Positions 15,811 to 24,316 of a stretch of DNA of 28,619 nucleotides are shown in pieces. Position numbers and translations under genes: made by a program. This DNA is from G020354645 sp050053515 (lineage in GTDB: Bacteria; Desulfobacterota; Desulfobacteria; Desulfobacterales; G020354645): positions 1 through 28,619 of the forward strand of contig JASFTQ010000018.1 of the NCBI GenBank assembly GCA_050053515.1, read 5' to 3'. A model generated the notes under the pieces. That model saw only the letters and a program-made list of their open reading frames with translations, was not told the origin of the DNA and searched no databases. The number at the start of each line of letters is the position of its first letter. Positions within the stretch are counted from its first letter, which is position 1.

Positions 15811-15832
15811 TGACCGGTTTGCTTCCCTGCAA
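15811..15832. repeat. 22-base dispersed repeat flanking REP-like hairpins, copy A
   Basis: The stretch beginning TGACCGGTTTGCTTCCCTGC matches 26358-26379 at 21 of 22 positions. Both copies lie next to REP-like palindromes, so this is probably a conserved flank of the same repeat unit. Confidence 0.7.
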
Positions 15833-15870
15833 TCAGCACCTATTGGCAAAGGGCCCAAAGAAGCTATTGC

Positions 15871-15950
15871 TGGGATCGGGGTAATTTCTGTCCGCCAAGA
15901 TGATCGCCCCGGTGCTTTTACCCGGCAGCGGGCGATTGCCGCCCGAAAAG
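15871..15950. repeat. 80-base repeat, diverged relative of 16071-16150
   Basis: This aligns without gaps to 16071-16150, exactly 200 bases away, at 59 of 80 positions, with two identical blocks, TGATCGCCCC and GGCGATTGCC. These blocks are themselves partly complementary, so each copy can fold. A degenerate REP-like palindrome follows at about 15951-15975. There is no credible gene in 15676-16402; the 79-residue minus-strand frame across this area is a by-product of the repeats. Confidence 0.65.
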
Positions 15951-16068
15951 CCCCACCCTTGAGTGCGGGAGGCTTCACTTAGTGCCGAAACAATCTTTAT
16001 CCCCGAGACACCCTGCTGTCAAGACCGACGGATGTATGTCTTGACATCACACGGATTCGGTAGTTATT

Positions 16069-16285
16069 TGAGGGGTCGGGGTGTTTTTTTCACGACAAGC
16101 TGATCGCCCCGCTGCTTCCAAGGGCCAGAGGGCGATTGCCGCCGAGAAAGGCAAAACACGGCGTCGGTTCTGGTTGGATTGAGCGTTTTAAATGGCCGGC
16201 AGTAAAATGCAAGGCCGTTGCCGCTGTCAGGCTTGGCAGGCAACAACCCGGCATCTTGCCGTGAAAAAAATACCCCGGCCCCTCA
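16069..16285. mobile_element. 217-bp inverted-repeat element upstream of the phosphofructokinase gene
   Basis: Imperfect terminal inverted repeats of 34 bases (16069-16102 and 16252-16285) match at 30 of 34 positions; the outer part reads TGAGGGGTCGGGGTG and then a T-run followed by CACG. The left part also matches the 80-base repeat at 15871. There is no open frame of note inside. The size and ends suggest a non-autonomous MITE-like unit, different in sequence from the one at 5143. Confidence 0.6.
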
Positions 16286-16330
16286 GTTATTTATACTTAA
16301 ATTGAGAGGCTGCGGGTTCCCCGGCCAAGG

Positions 16331-16359
16331 TTGTAAAGATCGATAAACTTAGTTTAGAT
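16331..16359 (+). promoter_or_regulatory. Weak candidate promoter for the phosphofructokinase gene
   Basis: This reads TTGTAA, 17 bases, then TTAGAT. Spacing is ideal but both boxes are off consensus. It would start transcription about 35 bases before the ATG. This is the best candidate in the short unique stretch between the repeat element and the gene. Confidence 0.3.
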
Positions 16360-16402
16360 TTGCGGGATAAGGGTATCACTCGGTAAAAGGAGGAGCGTAT
16401 CA

Positions 16403-18496
16403 ATGTCTAAAACAGATGAAAATAGTTCGAAAAAGCTGCTGAGCAACCCGGCGGTTCAGGAGATGACCAGTAATATAAATCCGGAGTCGATTGAAAGAAA
16501 TACCAGTGTTCCGTCCAAATGTGATGTATTTTCTCATTCCTACACGGCACTCAGTCAATTGGCGACCTATCAATTTGTCATCGACAAGGAGGCTAAAAAA
16601 AGGCTGCCGGATATTATCAATAATCGGGTTGATAAAATTGTCGGACTGGAATGCCCCGATGAGTCCTTCAAAGAGAGATATCACCATCGACGAAATATCG
16701 GTATTGTTTTTTCGGGCGGACCGGCCCCCGGAGGACATAATGTCATCGCGGGGCTTTATGATGCGGCCAAGAGAACCAATCCGGACACAAAAATCTATGG
16801 TTTTCTGCTCGGGCCGGACGGAATTATCGAAAATGAGGCCATACTGCTAAACGACAGCCTCGTTGACAAGTACAGAAATATTGGTGGTTTTTCCATGATC
16901 AAGACCGGCCGGACCAAAATCGATACCGACAAGAAAATGGCATTGTCGGCCGAGACATGCAAAAAATTGCAACTCGATGCGCTCGTCATCGTGGGCGGCG
17001 ACGATTCCAATACCAATGCCGCTTTTTTGGCACAGAAGATGTTTAAGGACGGTCCTCAGGTCATTGGCGTACCCAAGACCATTGATGGGGATATCCAGGT
17101 AAGGGATGCCGATGGAAGCGTTTTGTGTGCCATGTCCTTTGGTTTTCACACTGCTGCCAGGGCTTTTGCCAATTCCATCAGCAATCTTTGCACGGACGCC
17201 AGTTCAGATGTTAAATATTGGCATATCTGTAAGGTGATGGGACGGGTGGCCAGTCACTTGGCGCTTGAAGTCGCGTTGCAAACCCATGCCAATATCACGC
17301 TCATAGGGGAGGATTTGGCCAACTACGTGGATCCCGAACGGTTGAAGAACGCCCAAAAGGAGGGAACCATCGACTTTCATGCCTATGGCATGACGTTGCG
17401 GCATCTTTCGCGGGTGATCTGTGAAGGCATCGTGAGAAGAGCCGCCATCGGGAAAAATTACGGCGTGATTGTCATCCCGGAAGGTGTCCTGGAATTCATC
17501 AACGAAATCCAGGTTTTCATCGTCAAGTTGAATACGATCATCGCCGACTACAATGCAACCCATGACTCGGATTTTCATTCAGCCTTTCCGGTGCTTGAAG
17601 ACAAGCTGGAATATCTCAGGCGTTTGGCCAAGCGTGCGCGCGAGGATAATGCGTTTACCGTATGGAATACGAGAGATCATGATCTTTTTAACGATATTCC
17701 TGAATTTTTCCAAGAAGGACTTCTCACCGAACGGGACAGCCACGGTAATTTTCAATTCTCACTGGTTGAGACCGAAAAAGTTATCGTGGGTCTGGTGAAA
17801 GATTATCTGAATATTCTCAAGGAAAAGGGCGAATACAGGTCAGGCATCCAACGGGCCTATTACCAAAAGGTTATGTCAAGAGGTGGGCTGGATCCTGATT
17901 ATTACGGACCGATGCTCTTTGAAAACTATGCCGAGGGTGATTTTTTGCTTCGGAAATCTTCAATTTTTTCACTCAAAACCCTCAAGCAGGAATTGATCAA
18001 GGCAAACCTGCTCAGCGAAAAAGACAAAATCCCGGCGGCTGTGGAGAATATATTTAAAAAATCCGTTCCTAATTTCAAAACCAAAATGCACTTTTATGGC
18101 TATGACGGCCGCGGCAATGATCCTACCCGATTCGATTGTAATTACACCTACAATCTCGGATTAACTGTTTTCAGCCTTATCGCCAATGGTTCAACCGGTC
18201 AAATGGCGGCCATTAAAAATCTTGAGCATGATTTTTCCCAATGGGAACCCGTTGGGATTCCCATAGCGCCGTTGATGCATCTTGAGGAGCGTAAGGGAAA
18301 ATTGGAGCTGGTTTTGGAAAAGAGTTTGGTCGATGTCGAATCAACCGCTTTTAAAGTGGTAAAAACGCTAAGGGAAAAATGGCTGTCCGCCGAGCCGGGT
18401 GAAGATAATTACAGAAAGCCGGGTCCCATAAGGTTTACCGGCAAAAGTGAGGAAGACCGCCCCATCACGCTCAAGCTGAATGCGTTAGGGAAGTGA
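16403..18496 (+). CDS. pfp: Pyrophosphate-dependent 6-phosphofructokinase, long form
   Basis: This enzyme interconverts fructose 6-phosphate and fructose 1,6-bisphosphate using PPi, a reversible glycolytic step. It has 697 residues, much longer than the roughly 320-residue ATP-PFK and within reach of long PFP types. Evidence: GIVFSGGPAPGGHNVI at 100-115 (phosphate-binding loop), GGDDSNT at 198-204, where Asp replaces the Gly of ATP-dependent enzymes, and PKTIDGD at 224-230, where Lys is the PPi-enzyme signature and Asp the catalytic base. The MGRVASHLALEVAL substrate-binding helix follows. The C-terminal part (about 400-690) is long and less conserved. The ATG has AAAAGGAGG nine bases upstream. 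The gene stands alone, just after a repeat cluster. Confidence 0.95.
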   Translation: MSKTDENSSKKLLSNPAVQEMTSNINPESIERNTSVPSKCDVFSHSYTALSQLATYQFVIDKEAKKRLPDIINNRVDKIVGLECPDESFKERYHHRRNIGIVFSGGPAPGGHNVIAGLYDAAKRTNPDTKIYGFLLGPDGIIENEAILLNDSLVDKYRNIGGFSMIKTGRTKIDTDKKMALSAETCKKLQLDALVIVGGDDSNTNAAFLAQKMFKDGPQVIGVPKTIDGDIQVRDADGSVLCAMSFGFHTAARAFANSISNLCTDASSDVKYWHICKVMGRVASHLALEVALQTHANITLIGEDLANYVDPERLKNAQKEGTIDFHAYGMTLRHLSRVICEGIVRRAAIGKNYGVIVIPEGVLEFINEIQVFIVKLNTIIADYNATHDSDFHSAFPVLEDKLEYLRRLAKRAREDNAFTVWNTRDHDLFNDIPEFFQEGLLTERDSHGNFQFSLVETEKVIVGLVKDYLNILKEKGEYRSGIQRAYYQKVMSRGGLDPDYYGPMLFENYAEGDFLLRKSSIFSLKTLKQELIKANLLSEKDKIPAAVENIFKKSVPNFKTKMHFYGYDGRGNDPTRFDCNYTYNLGLTVFSLIANGSTGQMAAIKNLEHDFSQWEPVGIPIAPLMHLEERKGKLELVLEKSLVDVESTAFKVVKTLREKWLSAEPGEDNYRKPGPIRFTGKSEEDRPITLKLNALGK

Positions 18497-18562
18497 TAGT
18501 GGGAATATGTGCCAAATATAAACACAGGTCTATAGCACGATCCCTCGCTTCTGGCCGATTGC

Positions 18563-19273
18563 CTATAGGCTGTCCCTTTCGAGGTTCCAGGCTGTCCAGT
18601 CATCTTTTTCTTTTGACGGATCAAAAGCCCGGGGCTTGTCCGGTCGACCATCTGCTCCGACGTGCAGTCGCTGTAGCCGGACGAGGATGATTTCCTCCCA
18701 TTTTTTTTCAGAAACCTCGCGGGGCCATGCGATTTCCGCTTTTGGTCCGCCTTCAACAAAAAGTGGCGCAACGATGCCGACCTTGCCTTCATAAACCCAA
18801 ATGTCGGTGCTGGTGTCTTGGGCGACCTTTAAATTATACACCGTTCCGCGCACACCGGCCACAGCGGTGGGAGTATGTGCATTGAAAATGCCGCGAGGCG
18901 CACCGATCCGGCCGGTGATTTTGGCCCACATTTTACCTAAAAACAATTTGACCGAGAACTTGCGGGTTTTTTTATCCGGAAAATCGGCCTGAATGATTTC
19001 AAAAAGTGTATCGGAGGCAAGCCGCACAAGAGAGCCATCCGGCATCGTCAACTCCACACGGCCCTTTCGGCCGGTTTTCACAAACTGGCCCTCAAGAATG
19101 TTCGTCCCTTCCTGCAACGGTCTCCAAGGGCCTGTCTCGGCAGCGCCGATAAAGACCTCGCCGCTGAGATAGGTGACTTCGGTCGACGGGGCACTATAGA
19201 CGTGCGGGATCAAAACCAATGCGAGTATCCAGATCGCCAGGCCACTGCTTACCGGCTTATACTTTTGGGTCAC
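18563..19273 (-). CDS. FecR-domain envelope protein
   Basis: This 236-residue exported protein is the last gene of the envelope operon. A Sec signal peptide or N-terminal anchor covers about residues 10-28, ending VYSA. The FecR fold follows: early strands EVTYLSGEVFIG and VELTMPDGSLVRLAS, then the hallmark HTPTAVAGVRGTVYNLKV (133-150) and VYEGKVGIV. FecR domains occur in iron-signalling anti-sigma regulators, but also widely in stand-alone periplasmic proteins. There is no sigma factor gene nearby, so a structural or sensing envelope role is likelier than classic FecIR signalling. The start is GTG 19273, nine bases after the upstream stop and preceded by GGGGGAAA. The C-terminal 60 residues are hydrophilic and without a recognised domain. 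Confidence 0.88.
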   Translation of the reverse strand: MTQKYKPVSSGLAIWILALVLIPHVYSAPSTEVTYLSGEVFIGAAETGPWRPLQEGTNILEGQFVKTGRKGRVELTMPDGSLVRLASDTLFEIIQADFPDKKTRKFSVKLFLGKMWAKITGRIGAPRGIFNAHTPTAVAGVRGTVYNLKVAQDTSTDIWVYEGKVGIVAPLFVEGGPKAEIAWPREVSEKKWEEIILVRLQRLHVGADGRPDKPRAFDPSKEKDDWTAWNLERDSL

Positions 19274-19282
19274 AGTTTCCCC

Positions 19283-20461
19283 CTACTTCAATTCAATGGT
19301 GACTTTATTCGACGATAAGTCAAGCACTTCAATGATCTTGTTGGAAAAGGCTTTCTCGCTGAGATCGTCAGCCAGATTTTGAGCAGAACCTTGAACATCG
19401 ATGTCCAGTTCTGCGATGCTGCCTTTCATCGAACGTTGATGGATTGATTTGATCCCGCGCGCGTACTTGGGCAGCCAGCTTCTAAACTTTTTCAGATCCG
19501 CATAACTGGCGCCTTTAACGATCAAAGAAACGATCCGGGTGCCGCTGGATTCCGCCTGCCACTGCTCCAGAATCTGATCCATGAGTTTTTGACTGACCTT
19601 TTGGGTCGCTGCCATCAGGGCCCGGGTGTTGGCGCTGGTAGGGTCTACAAAAGGCACCGCCGCGTGAGCACTGGTAGCCGCGATAATTTCACCGGTGTCG
19701 GCTTTAAGCGCGCGCAGGGAGACGTTGGCCTGTCCGGAATAGATCCCCTGGGCTTTACCCGTATTTCTGGCCTGGGCCTGGCCGAAGATGACCAGCTGGG
19801 CATCTGTGAGGCTGGCTATTTTTTTGACGCGTTCTTCATCATTGACCAAGCTCAGAGGATCGGCCACTTCAATCTGGCCGGCCACGGCCTGCCGGTCGAT
19901 AAACTCAAATCCCTTGGCGCGAAAAAACTCAATGAGGGTATTTTCCACAACACCCAGGCTGGTGGCAGACAACACCGCGCTATCGCCGCCTTTCTCCGCC
20001 TCCGGTTGTCCTTCTTCACGGATGGATTGTTCGGCAACCAGCACCATAAGTTTGGGTCGATCCATACGTCGGATTAAATTCTTTATGGCCTGTAGCGAAT
20101 CATTTAGCTTTTCTAGACCGACGATCGCGGCGATCTCAATTTCCAATTCGCCGCCACGCACCTTTTCTGAGACGATTCTATAAGTTTCAATGTATCCGCT
20201 GGAAAGACTCAAAATGCGATCATTGATTAATTGGAAATTCTGGGTCACGGTTTCCGAGGAGATCATGGTCCCCATGGCTTGTTCGACGGCTTTTCTCTGG
20301 GCGTCTTCAATGGCCCGATCCCGCGCGGCCGCTTTATCCTCCCCGTAAATCGTTCCATAACCCTTGGTGGTGATTTCCCTGGATTGTGCAAGGGTGCTGA
20401 TGATCACGATGAGTGATACCGTTGCAAGCATTGCCAAGGCAACCGATATTCGTTTTGTCAT
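19283..20461 (-). CDS. FlgT N-terminal domain-like exported protein
   Basis: This 392-residue protein has a signal peptide (MTKRISVALAMLATVSLIVI, then STLAQS). Residues about 30-115 resemble the FlgT N-terminal domain: TTKGYGTIYGEDKAAARDRA, an AEDAQRKAVEQAMG-like helix, and LSSGYIETYRIVSEK. FlgT is known as part of the Vibrio flagellar H-ring, but there are no flagellar genes here. The middle (about 135-300) looks like a CsgG/TolB-type alpha/beta domain (RPKLMVLVAEQ, LTDAQLVIFGQAQAR), and the end (about 315-390) is a small alpha/beta domain. The start is ATG 20461, with AGGAGG eight bases upstream; the earlier in-frame ATG lacks a site and would hide the signal peptide. It lies 47 bases after the preceding gene. 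Confidence 0.86.
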   Translation of the reverse strand: MTKRISVALAMLATVSLIVIISTLAQSREITTKGYGTIYGEDKAAARDRAIEDAQRKAVEQAMGTMISSETVTQNFQLINDRILSLSSGYIETYRIVSEKVRGGELEIEIAAIVGLEKLNDSLQAIKNLIRRMDRPKLMVLVAEQSIREEGQPEAEKGGDSAVLSATSLGVVENTLIEFFRAKGFEFIDRQAVAGQIEVADPLSLVNDEERVKKIASLTDAQLVIFGQAQARNTGKAQGIYSGQANVSLRALKADTGEIIAATSAHAAVPFVDPTSANTRALMAATQKVSQKLMDQILEQWQAESSGTRIVSLIVKGASYADLKKFRSWLPKYARGIKSIHQRSMKGSIAELDIDVQGSAQNLADDLSEKAFSNKIIEVLDLSSNKVTIELK

Positions 20462-20508
20462 GGTCCATTCCTCCTGCCGCTTTCGTGAGCATTCACAAGG
20501 CAATAAAA

Positions 20509-22083
20509 CTAATATTGAACTGTATTTTCGGTGATGATCACCACACGGCCCTGGTTGAACAACCCGGTCAAATTTTCTAAATCTTTGAGCCGGTCGGCAT
20601 CTTGGGCCGTCAATACCAAACGGCTCGAATCTTCTTCGGCCTTGGCCGCCCTTACAGTGAGGGGTAATTTGCCGATTCTTTTATCGGATTTAGCGGTCCC
20701 GTGCGAGGATCGGTATCCTACCACACCCTGGAGTTGAGCATAGCCACGCGCAACCGCATCTCCGTCATAAATAATGGTGCCGTCCGGAGCTGCCAACTGC
20801 GGCGCTAAAACAGGTGAAAAATTCAACCCTGTGGCATCTACGATCAGACCCGTGGGGCCGGAAGGGGTGAAGGTCTTTGAAGATTCCCCCTGGTGGCCGA
20901 GACCTGCTCCTCTGACAGCGATGCCGTCTATCCAGGCGGCCAGCACGATTTCCGACGTTCCATCTTTATAATATTTTGCATCGCAGCGGATCGCATTTTT
21001 CACGACACCCCGGGTGTGCCTTGATGCCGTTGGTTCCTGTTTCAATGCCAGACTGCCACGGACCTTCAAATCCAACAGCGCCTCCATGAGTTTTCTTTGA
21101 GCATCCACCTCGGCTGCGCGTTCCATCTTGCGCAACCGCACGCTGGCATCTTCTTTGCCGCTGAAATCAATCCTGCCGAATCCACGGGCCAAAACGATTT
21201 TTCGTTCCCAATCGACCAGGCGATCCTTTACCTTTTCAGCCAGATTTTTGCATTCAAGTTTTCGCACGGGAGCGGTGATGATTACAACTTTGCCGTCTCC
21301 CAGAAAGGCGGGCAGATCGATGAGACCGTCTGCTGATTTTTGATCAACTACCAGGTCTGACGGTGAAAGGGATCCGAGACCGATCGCCCGGACCCGCAGG
21401 GGTCTTTTGCCGACAAACCGGCTGTCGACAGCTGCCGGATCGTCTACATATTGAACGGCGCCCCTTTTTGTGATCACCTTCCGTTTCACGTTTTGCTGGC
21501 TGAAGAGTATCCTACCGTCTGTTGCCAGCAGACGAGGTGCAAAAGCCGGTGAAAAGGTCAAATCCCTGGCGTCAACGATCAGGCCGGTAAACTTGGACTT
21601 TGAGGCCGCGACCCGTGAGCCTGCATTAGGGAGCAAAGCTTTTGCAAGCTCGCCCGCCAAGGGCACCTTGACGACCATGTCAACGCCGCCGTCGGCGTAA
21701 AATTTTGAATTGCAGATTTTCAGGTGCGGAACATAAGCTTGTATTTGCACCAGAATTCGAGGATTGTCGGCCACCAGCCGATCGCTGGTGACGGTGACAC
21801 CGGCGAGCACTTCTGCAATCTTACGATAGGCATCAAGGGTTGCGGCTCTTTGCGTCTCGCGTTTAATGGCCGATAGGGGTTTGTAAGGGTCAGACAGATT
21901 CGGCGCAGCGGTACCTTGGACAAAGACCGCATTTTCAGTCCACACGATACCGCCATGGCTGATGTTATCGGCAATGCTGCCGCAGCCGTCATCGGATTCG
22001 CTCACCGCTGCGAAAAGACCCAGCCCACCGAACGCAAAAAAAGCGGTTATCAAGGATGTCCAGCGGGGTATTAGACTCGCCAT
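20509..22083 (-). CDS. LPP20-like envelope protein with internal duplication
   Basis: This 524-residue protein has a hydrophobic N-terminal export signal (about 8-27). It consists of two related modules. Each begins with an LPP20-like helical part (QRAATLDAYRKIAEVLAGV at about 78-96; MERAAEVDAQRKLMEALLDL at about 320-339). Each then has a strand pair with (Y)YADG or KDG, and then a conserved segment (TGLIVDARDLTFSP at 166-179; TGLIVDATGLNFSP at 411-424) that ends in GKVVIIT or GRVVIIT. The second module reaches the C-terminus. Of two ATGs two codons apart, the second (22083) has the better distance from TTAGGAGA. It lies 21 bases after the CsgG-type gene. Its function is unknown; a periplasmic or outer-membrane partner role is inferred. 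Confidence 0.84.
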   Translation of the reverse strand: MASLIPRWTSLITAFFAFGGLGLFAAVSESDDGCGSIADNISHGGIVWTENAVFVQGTAAPNLSDPYKPLSAIKRETQRAATLDAYRKIAEVLAGVTVTSDRLVADNPRILVQIQAYVPHLKICNSKFYADGGVDMVVKVPLAGELAKALLPNAGSRVAASKSKFTGLIVDARDLTFSPAFAPRLLATDGRILFSQQNVKRKVITKRGAVQYVDDPAAVDSRFVGKRPLRVRAIGLGSLSPSDLVVDQKSADGLIDLPAFLGDGKVVIITAPVRKLECKNLAEKVKDRLVDWERKIVLARGFGRIDFSGKEDASVRLRKMERAAEVDAQRKLMEALLDLKVRGSLALKQEPTASRHTRGVVKNAIRCDAKYYKDGTSEIVLAAWIDGIAVRGAGLGHQGESSKTFTPSGPTGLIVDATGLNFSPVLAPQLAAPDGTIIYDGDAVARGYAQLQGVVGYRSSHGTAKSDKRIGKLPLTVRAAKAEEDSSRLVLTAQDADRLKDLENLTGLFNQGRVVIITENTVQY

Positions 22084-22104
22084 TGGCATTCTCCTAAGAT
22101 TTTA

Positions 22105-24123
22105 TTATCCTTCTAACGGTTCCTTATAATTGCGGAAAACGTCCTCGAGGTGTTGCAGGGCTTTTGTTTTTAGGGTTGAATTTTGGATCATTTTCACTTT
22201 TTCATCAAAAATAGCGTTGACAAAATTTTCAACAGCCAGAATTTTTTCGCGTCGCCGCAACTTTTCTTCACCGGATTCAAAATAGGTTTTTTCTAAATTA
22301 TTCAAAGGTTGCAACGCCTCGCGTCCCAAATCGCTGACGACCTCATTTGTTAATTCCTGCAGCAGCTCCGTGTCGGTGGGAATTTCAAGCGGATCATACT
22401 TGATGGCGGCAATTTGAACGCCGGCACTGGTCTCATCCTTTGCCACCTTTGTACGGGATATGGTGTCCACGAGTATGTTTTCGCCGGTCTTTACGTCCAC
22501 GATACGGAATGAAACGGTGACAAATGCCACCTTTTTATGGGTGGAAACCTTATATTCTTTCTCCACGTCCACCATTTTGTGAATAAAGGGTATGGGTGCT
22601 GCGTCAAGCTGTTCCTTGGTGGGATTGGGATTTCTGGCCTTCCAGTTGAGGTACTCAATATTTTCCTCGGTTTTCTTGACTTGATAGGCAACCGTTTTTG
22701 TATCCGAGTAGCTGGTGGAATCAACATTGTAACGCAATACGCTGCCCATGACCATCACATCGATACCGTACACGCGTCCCATTTCTTTGGCGTTTTGGGA
22801 GGAAACCACACCGATTTGCCCCAATTTCATTTCATCCAGGATCGATTTTAGGTTTTCTCTTTCTAAAATTTTAATATCCCTGCTGGCGGTCTTGAACAGA
22901 TATGTGCTCAGATTATTTGCGAATATCATCCCGGCATCAGGAGCATAGCTCGGAGGGCCGAAATCAAATACCGCGATCGATTTTTTCAGCCGCCTTATAA
23001 TTTCATCCTCCATGGCCTGGGTGAGATAAAAGATGTCGGGGTAATCCGGATCGATGCTTTTGATTTTTTCATACCAATACCAAGCGGCGCCATAGTGACC
23101 CGCATCTTTAAAACGGTTTGCCAGCAAAGCGGCCTTGGAAGTTAGTTCAGCACCAAGCGCATCGGCCATTGCGCTCACCTCGCGATCCTCGATACTGCCG
23201 GCGTACTGGAACGCCTGGCTCCAATTCTCAAAGGCTTTGAGGAGCCAACCGGCGTAAATGTGGGATTTGCCCTGGCGCACATAATATATTGCAGCTCTTG
23301 ATCGCATATTATTTCTGGCCCTGATGACACTCTGATCTTGCGGCGCATATTCGAGAGCCCGGTCATAAGACTTCCTGGCATCATTCCAACGCTGTTCCGC
23401 AGCCGCCTTTTCGGCCTTTTCGACAAAATAATCCTTGTTATCCCGTTTCATGGCCAGAGCCAGTAGCTTTGTGGCCTCCGGATATTCTCCTTTCAAAGTC
23501 AGGGCTTTGCGTAGAAAATCTGCAGCACCGGTGAAGTTTTCTTCCTCAAACTCGGCTTTTCCCTGCTTATAAAATGCCAGGGATCCCCTGTCGGTAGTTT
23601 GCTTCATCAGCCGAGGCGTGTCTTCATAGCCGGGAAACACCCGCTGGATTTGCTGCAAACCAGAATAGGCTTCAAGCCACTGCTCGGATTGGATGTGCTT
23701 ATTGGCCTGACCATGAAGATCCCTTACTTTTGCCGATAGAGCATTTTCCTCGCGGCGCAACCTGTCCCCAAAACGTATCACAGCCGTTTGAGTCGGGCTT
23801 ATTTCCTTGGCCCGGGCGAGTTTGGCCTTGGCCTTATTGATGGTTGAAATCGACGGCGGGGATTGTGCTGTGAGGATTTGATCGGCCTCCTTTAACAAAG
23901 CCCTGATGAGAGATTCTTTCAAGTCCGACAGTGCTTTTTGATATCTCTCATTCTTTGGTTCCTGGGCTATGGCCTGCTCAAGGTGTGCCATGGCTTCTTC
24001 GTACTTTCCGGCCTGACTGAGCTGCATACCCGATTCAAACTGCTTTTTGCCGGAAGCACAGGACCCCAGCACAACTGTCAACATGAGAACCATACCGATG
24101 TGGCAATATCCCTTCGCTTTCAT
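22105..24123 (-). CDS. TPR-CsgG-type outer-membrane lipoprotein
   Basis: This 672-residue predicted lipoprotein has a signal peptide with lipobox LGSC, with Cys22 the lipidated residue. Residues about 30-340 are helical TPR-like repeats (GMQLSQAGKYEEAMAHLEQA is a clear unit; GKAEFEEENFTGAADFLRKA another). Residues about 385-610 form a CsgG-like domain beginning KKSIAVFDFGPPSYAP, with ILERENLKSILDEMKLGQIG and YGIDVMVMGSVLRY. CsgG itself forms the outer-membrane curli secretion channel; many relatives are nucleation or assembly lipoproteins. The start is ATG 24123, with GGAGG eight bases upstream; the longer frame from 24210 runs through a dispersed repeat and would bury the signal peptide. It is the first gene of the four-gene operon, behind a promoter at 24487-24515. 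Confidence 0.88.
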   Translation of the reverse strand: MKAKGYCHIGMVLMLTVVLGSCASGKKQFESGMQLSQAGKYEEAMAHLEQAIAQEPKNERYQKALSDLKESLIRALLKEADQILTAQSPPSISTINKAKAKLARAKEISPTQTAVIRFGDRLRREENALSAKVRDLHGQANKHIQSEQWLEAYSGLQQIQRVFPGYEDTPRLMKQTTDRGSLAFYKQGKAEFEEENFTGAADFLRKALTLKGEYPEATKLLALAMKRDNKDYFVEKAEKAAAEQRWNDARKSYDRALEYAPQDQSVIRARNNMRSRAAIYYVRQGKSHIYAGWLLKAFENWSQAFQYAGSIEDREVSAMADALGAELTSKAALLANRFKDAGHYGAAWYWYEKIKSIDPDYPDIFYLTQAMEDEIIRRLKKSIAVFDFGPPSYAPDAGMIFANNLSTYLFKTASRDIKILERENLKSILDEMKLGQIGVVSSQNAKEMGRVYGIDVMVMGSVLRYNVDSTSYSDTKTVAYQVKKTEENIEYLNWKARNPNPTKEQLDAAPIPFIHKMVDVEKEYKVSTHKKVAFVTVSFRIVDVKTGENILVDTISRTKVAKDETSAGVQIAAIKYDPLEIPTDTELLQELTNEVVSDLGREALQPLNNLEKTYFESGEEKLRRREKILAVENFVNAIFDEKVKMIQNSTLKTKALQHLEDVFRNYKEPLEG

Positions 24124-24160
24124 AACCGGCCTCCGATAACAATATTTCGAGGGTTGAACC

Positions 24161-24200
24161 TTAACGGGTTGTTGCCCAAACATTTTTGAGCGGTCATTAA
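24161..24200. repeat. Partial copy of the TTAA-ended fold-back element
   Basis: This 40-base stretch begins TTAACGGGTTGTTGCCC and ends CATTAA. It matches the reverse complement of the right arm of the 5143-5349 element (5310-5349) with three substitutions. Only one arm is present here. It lies in the leader of the CsgG-type operon, 38 bases upstream of the start codon. Confidence 0.8.
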
Positions 24201-24316
24201 GGCGACCCATCGTCTGACTGAAAGTTTGGTTTTATCCCAAAAGAAGCAGGGGTAATGGAGCTTGGAGCATTGGCGTGTTGAAATCAGGATCTATTTAAGT
24301 GAGGGGTGCTTATGGT

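Noticed and set aside
15739..15978. 79-residue minus-strand open frame in the repeat-rich gap
   Set aside because: It is made of the dispersed repeats themselves, has no ribosome binding site and has no protein-like periodicity.
16041..16069. TTGACA at 16041 as a promoter for the phosphofructokinase gene
   Set aside because: The -10 position reads TTATTT, a poor match, and the site runs into the left end of the repeat element.
18563..19273. Classic FecIR iron-signalling system
   Set aside because: The protein has a FecR domain, but there is no ECF sigma factor or TonB receptor gene nearby, and it is embedded in an envelope operon.
24124..24210. Upstream extension of the CsgG-type lipoprotein to 24210
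   Set aside because: The extension is encoded by the dispersed fold-back arm and would place the lipoprotein signal 29 residues inside the protein; ATG 24123 has a proper GGAGG site.
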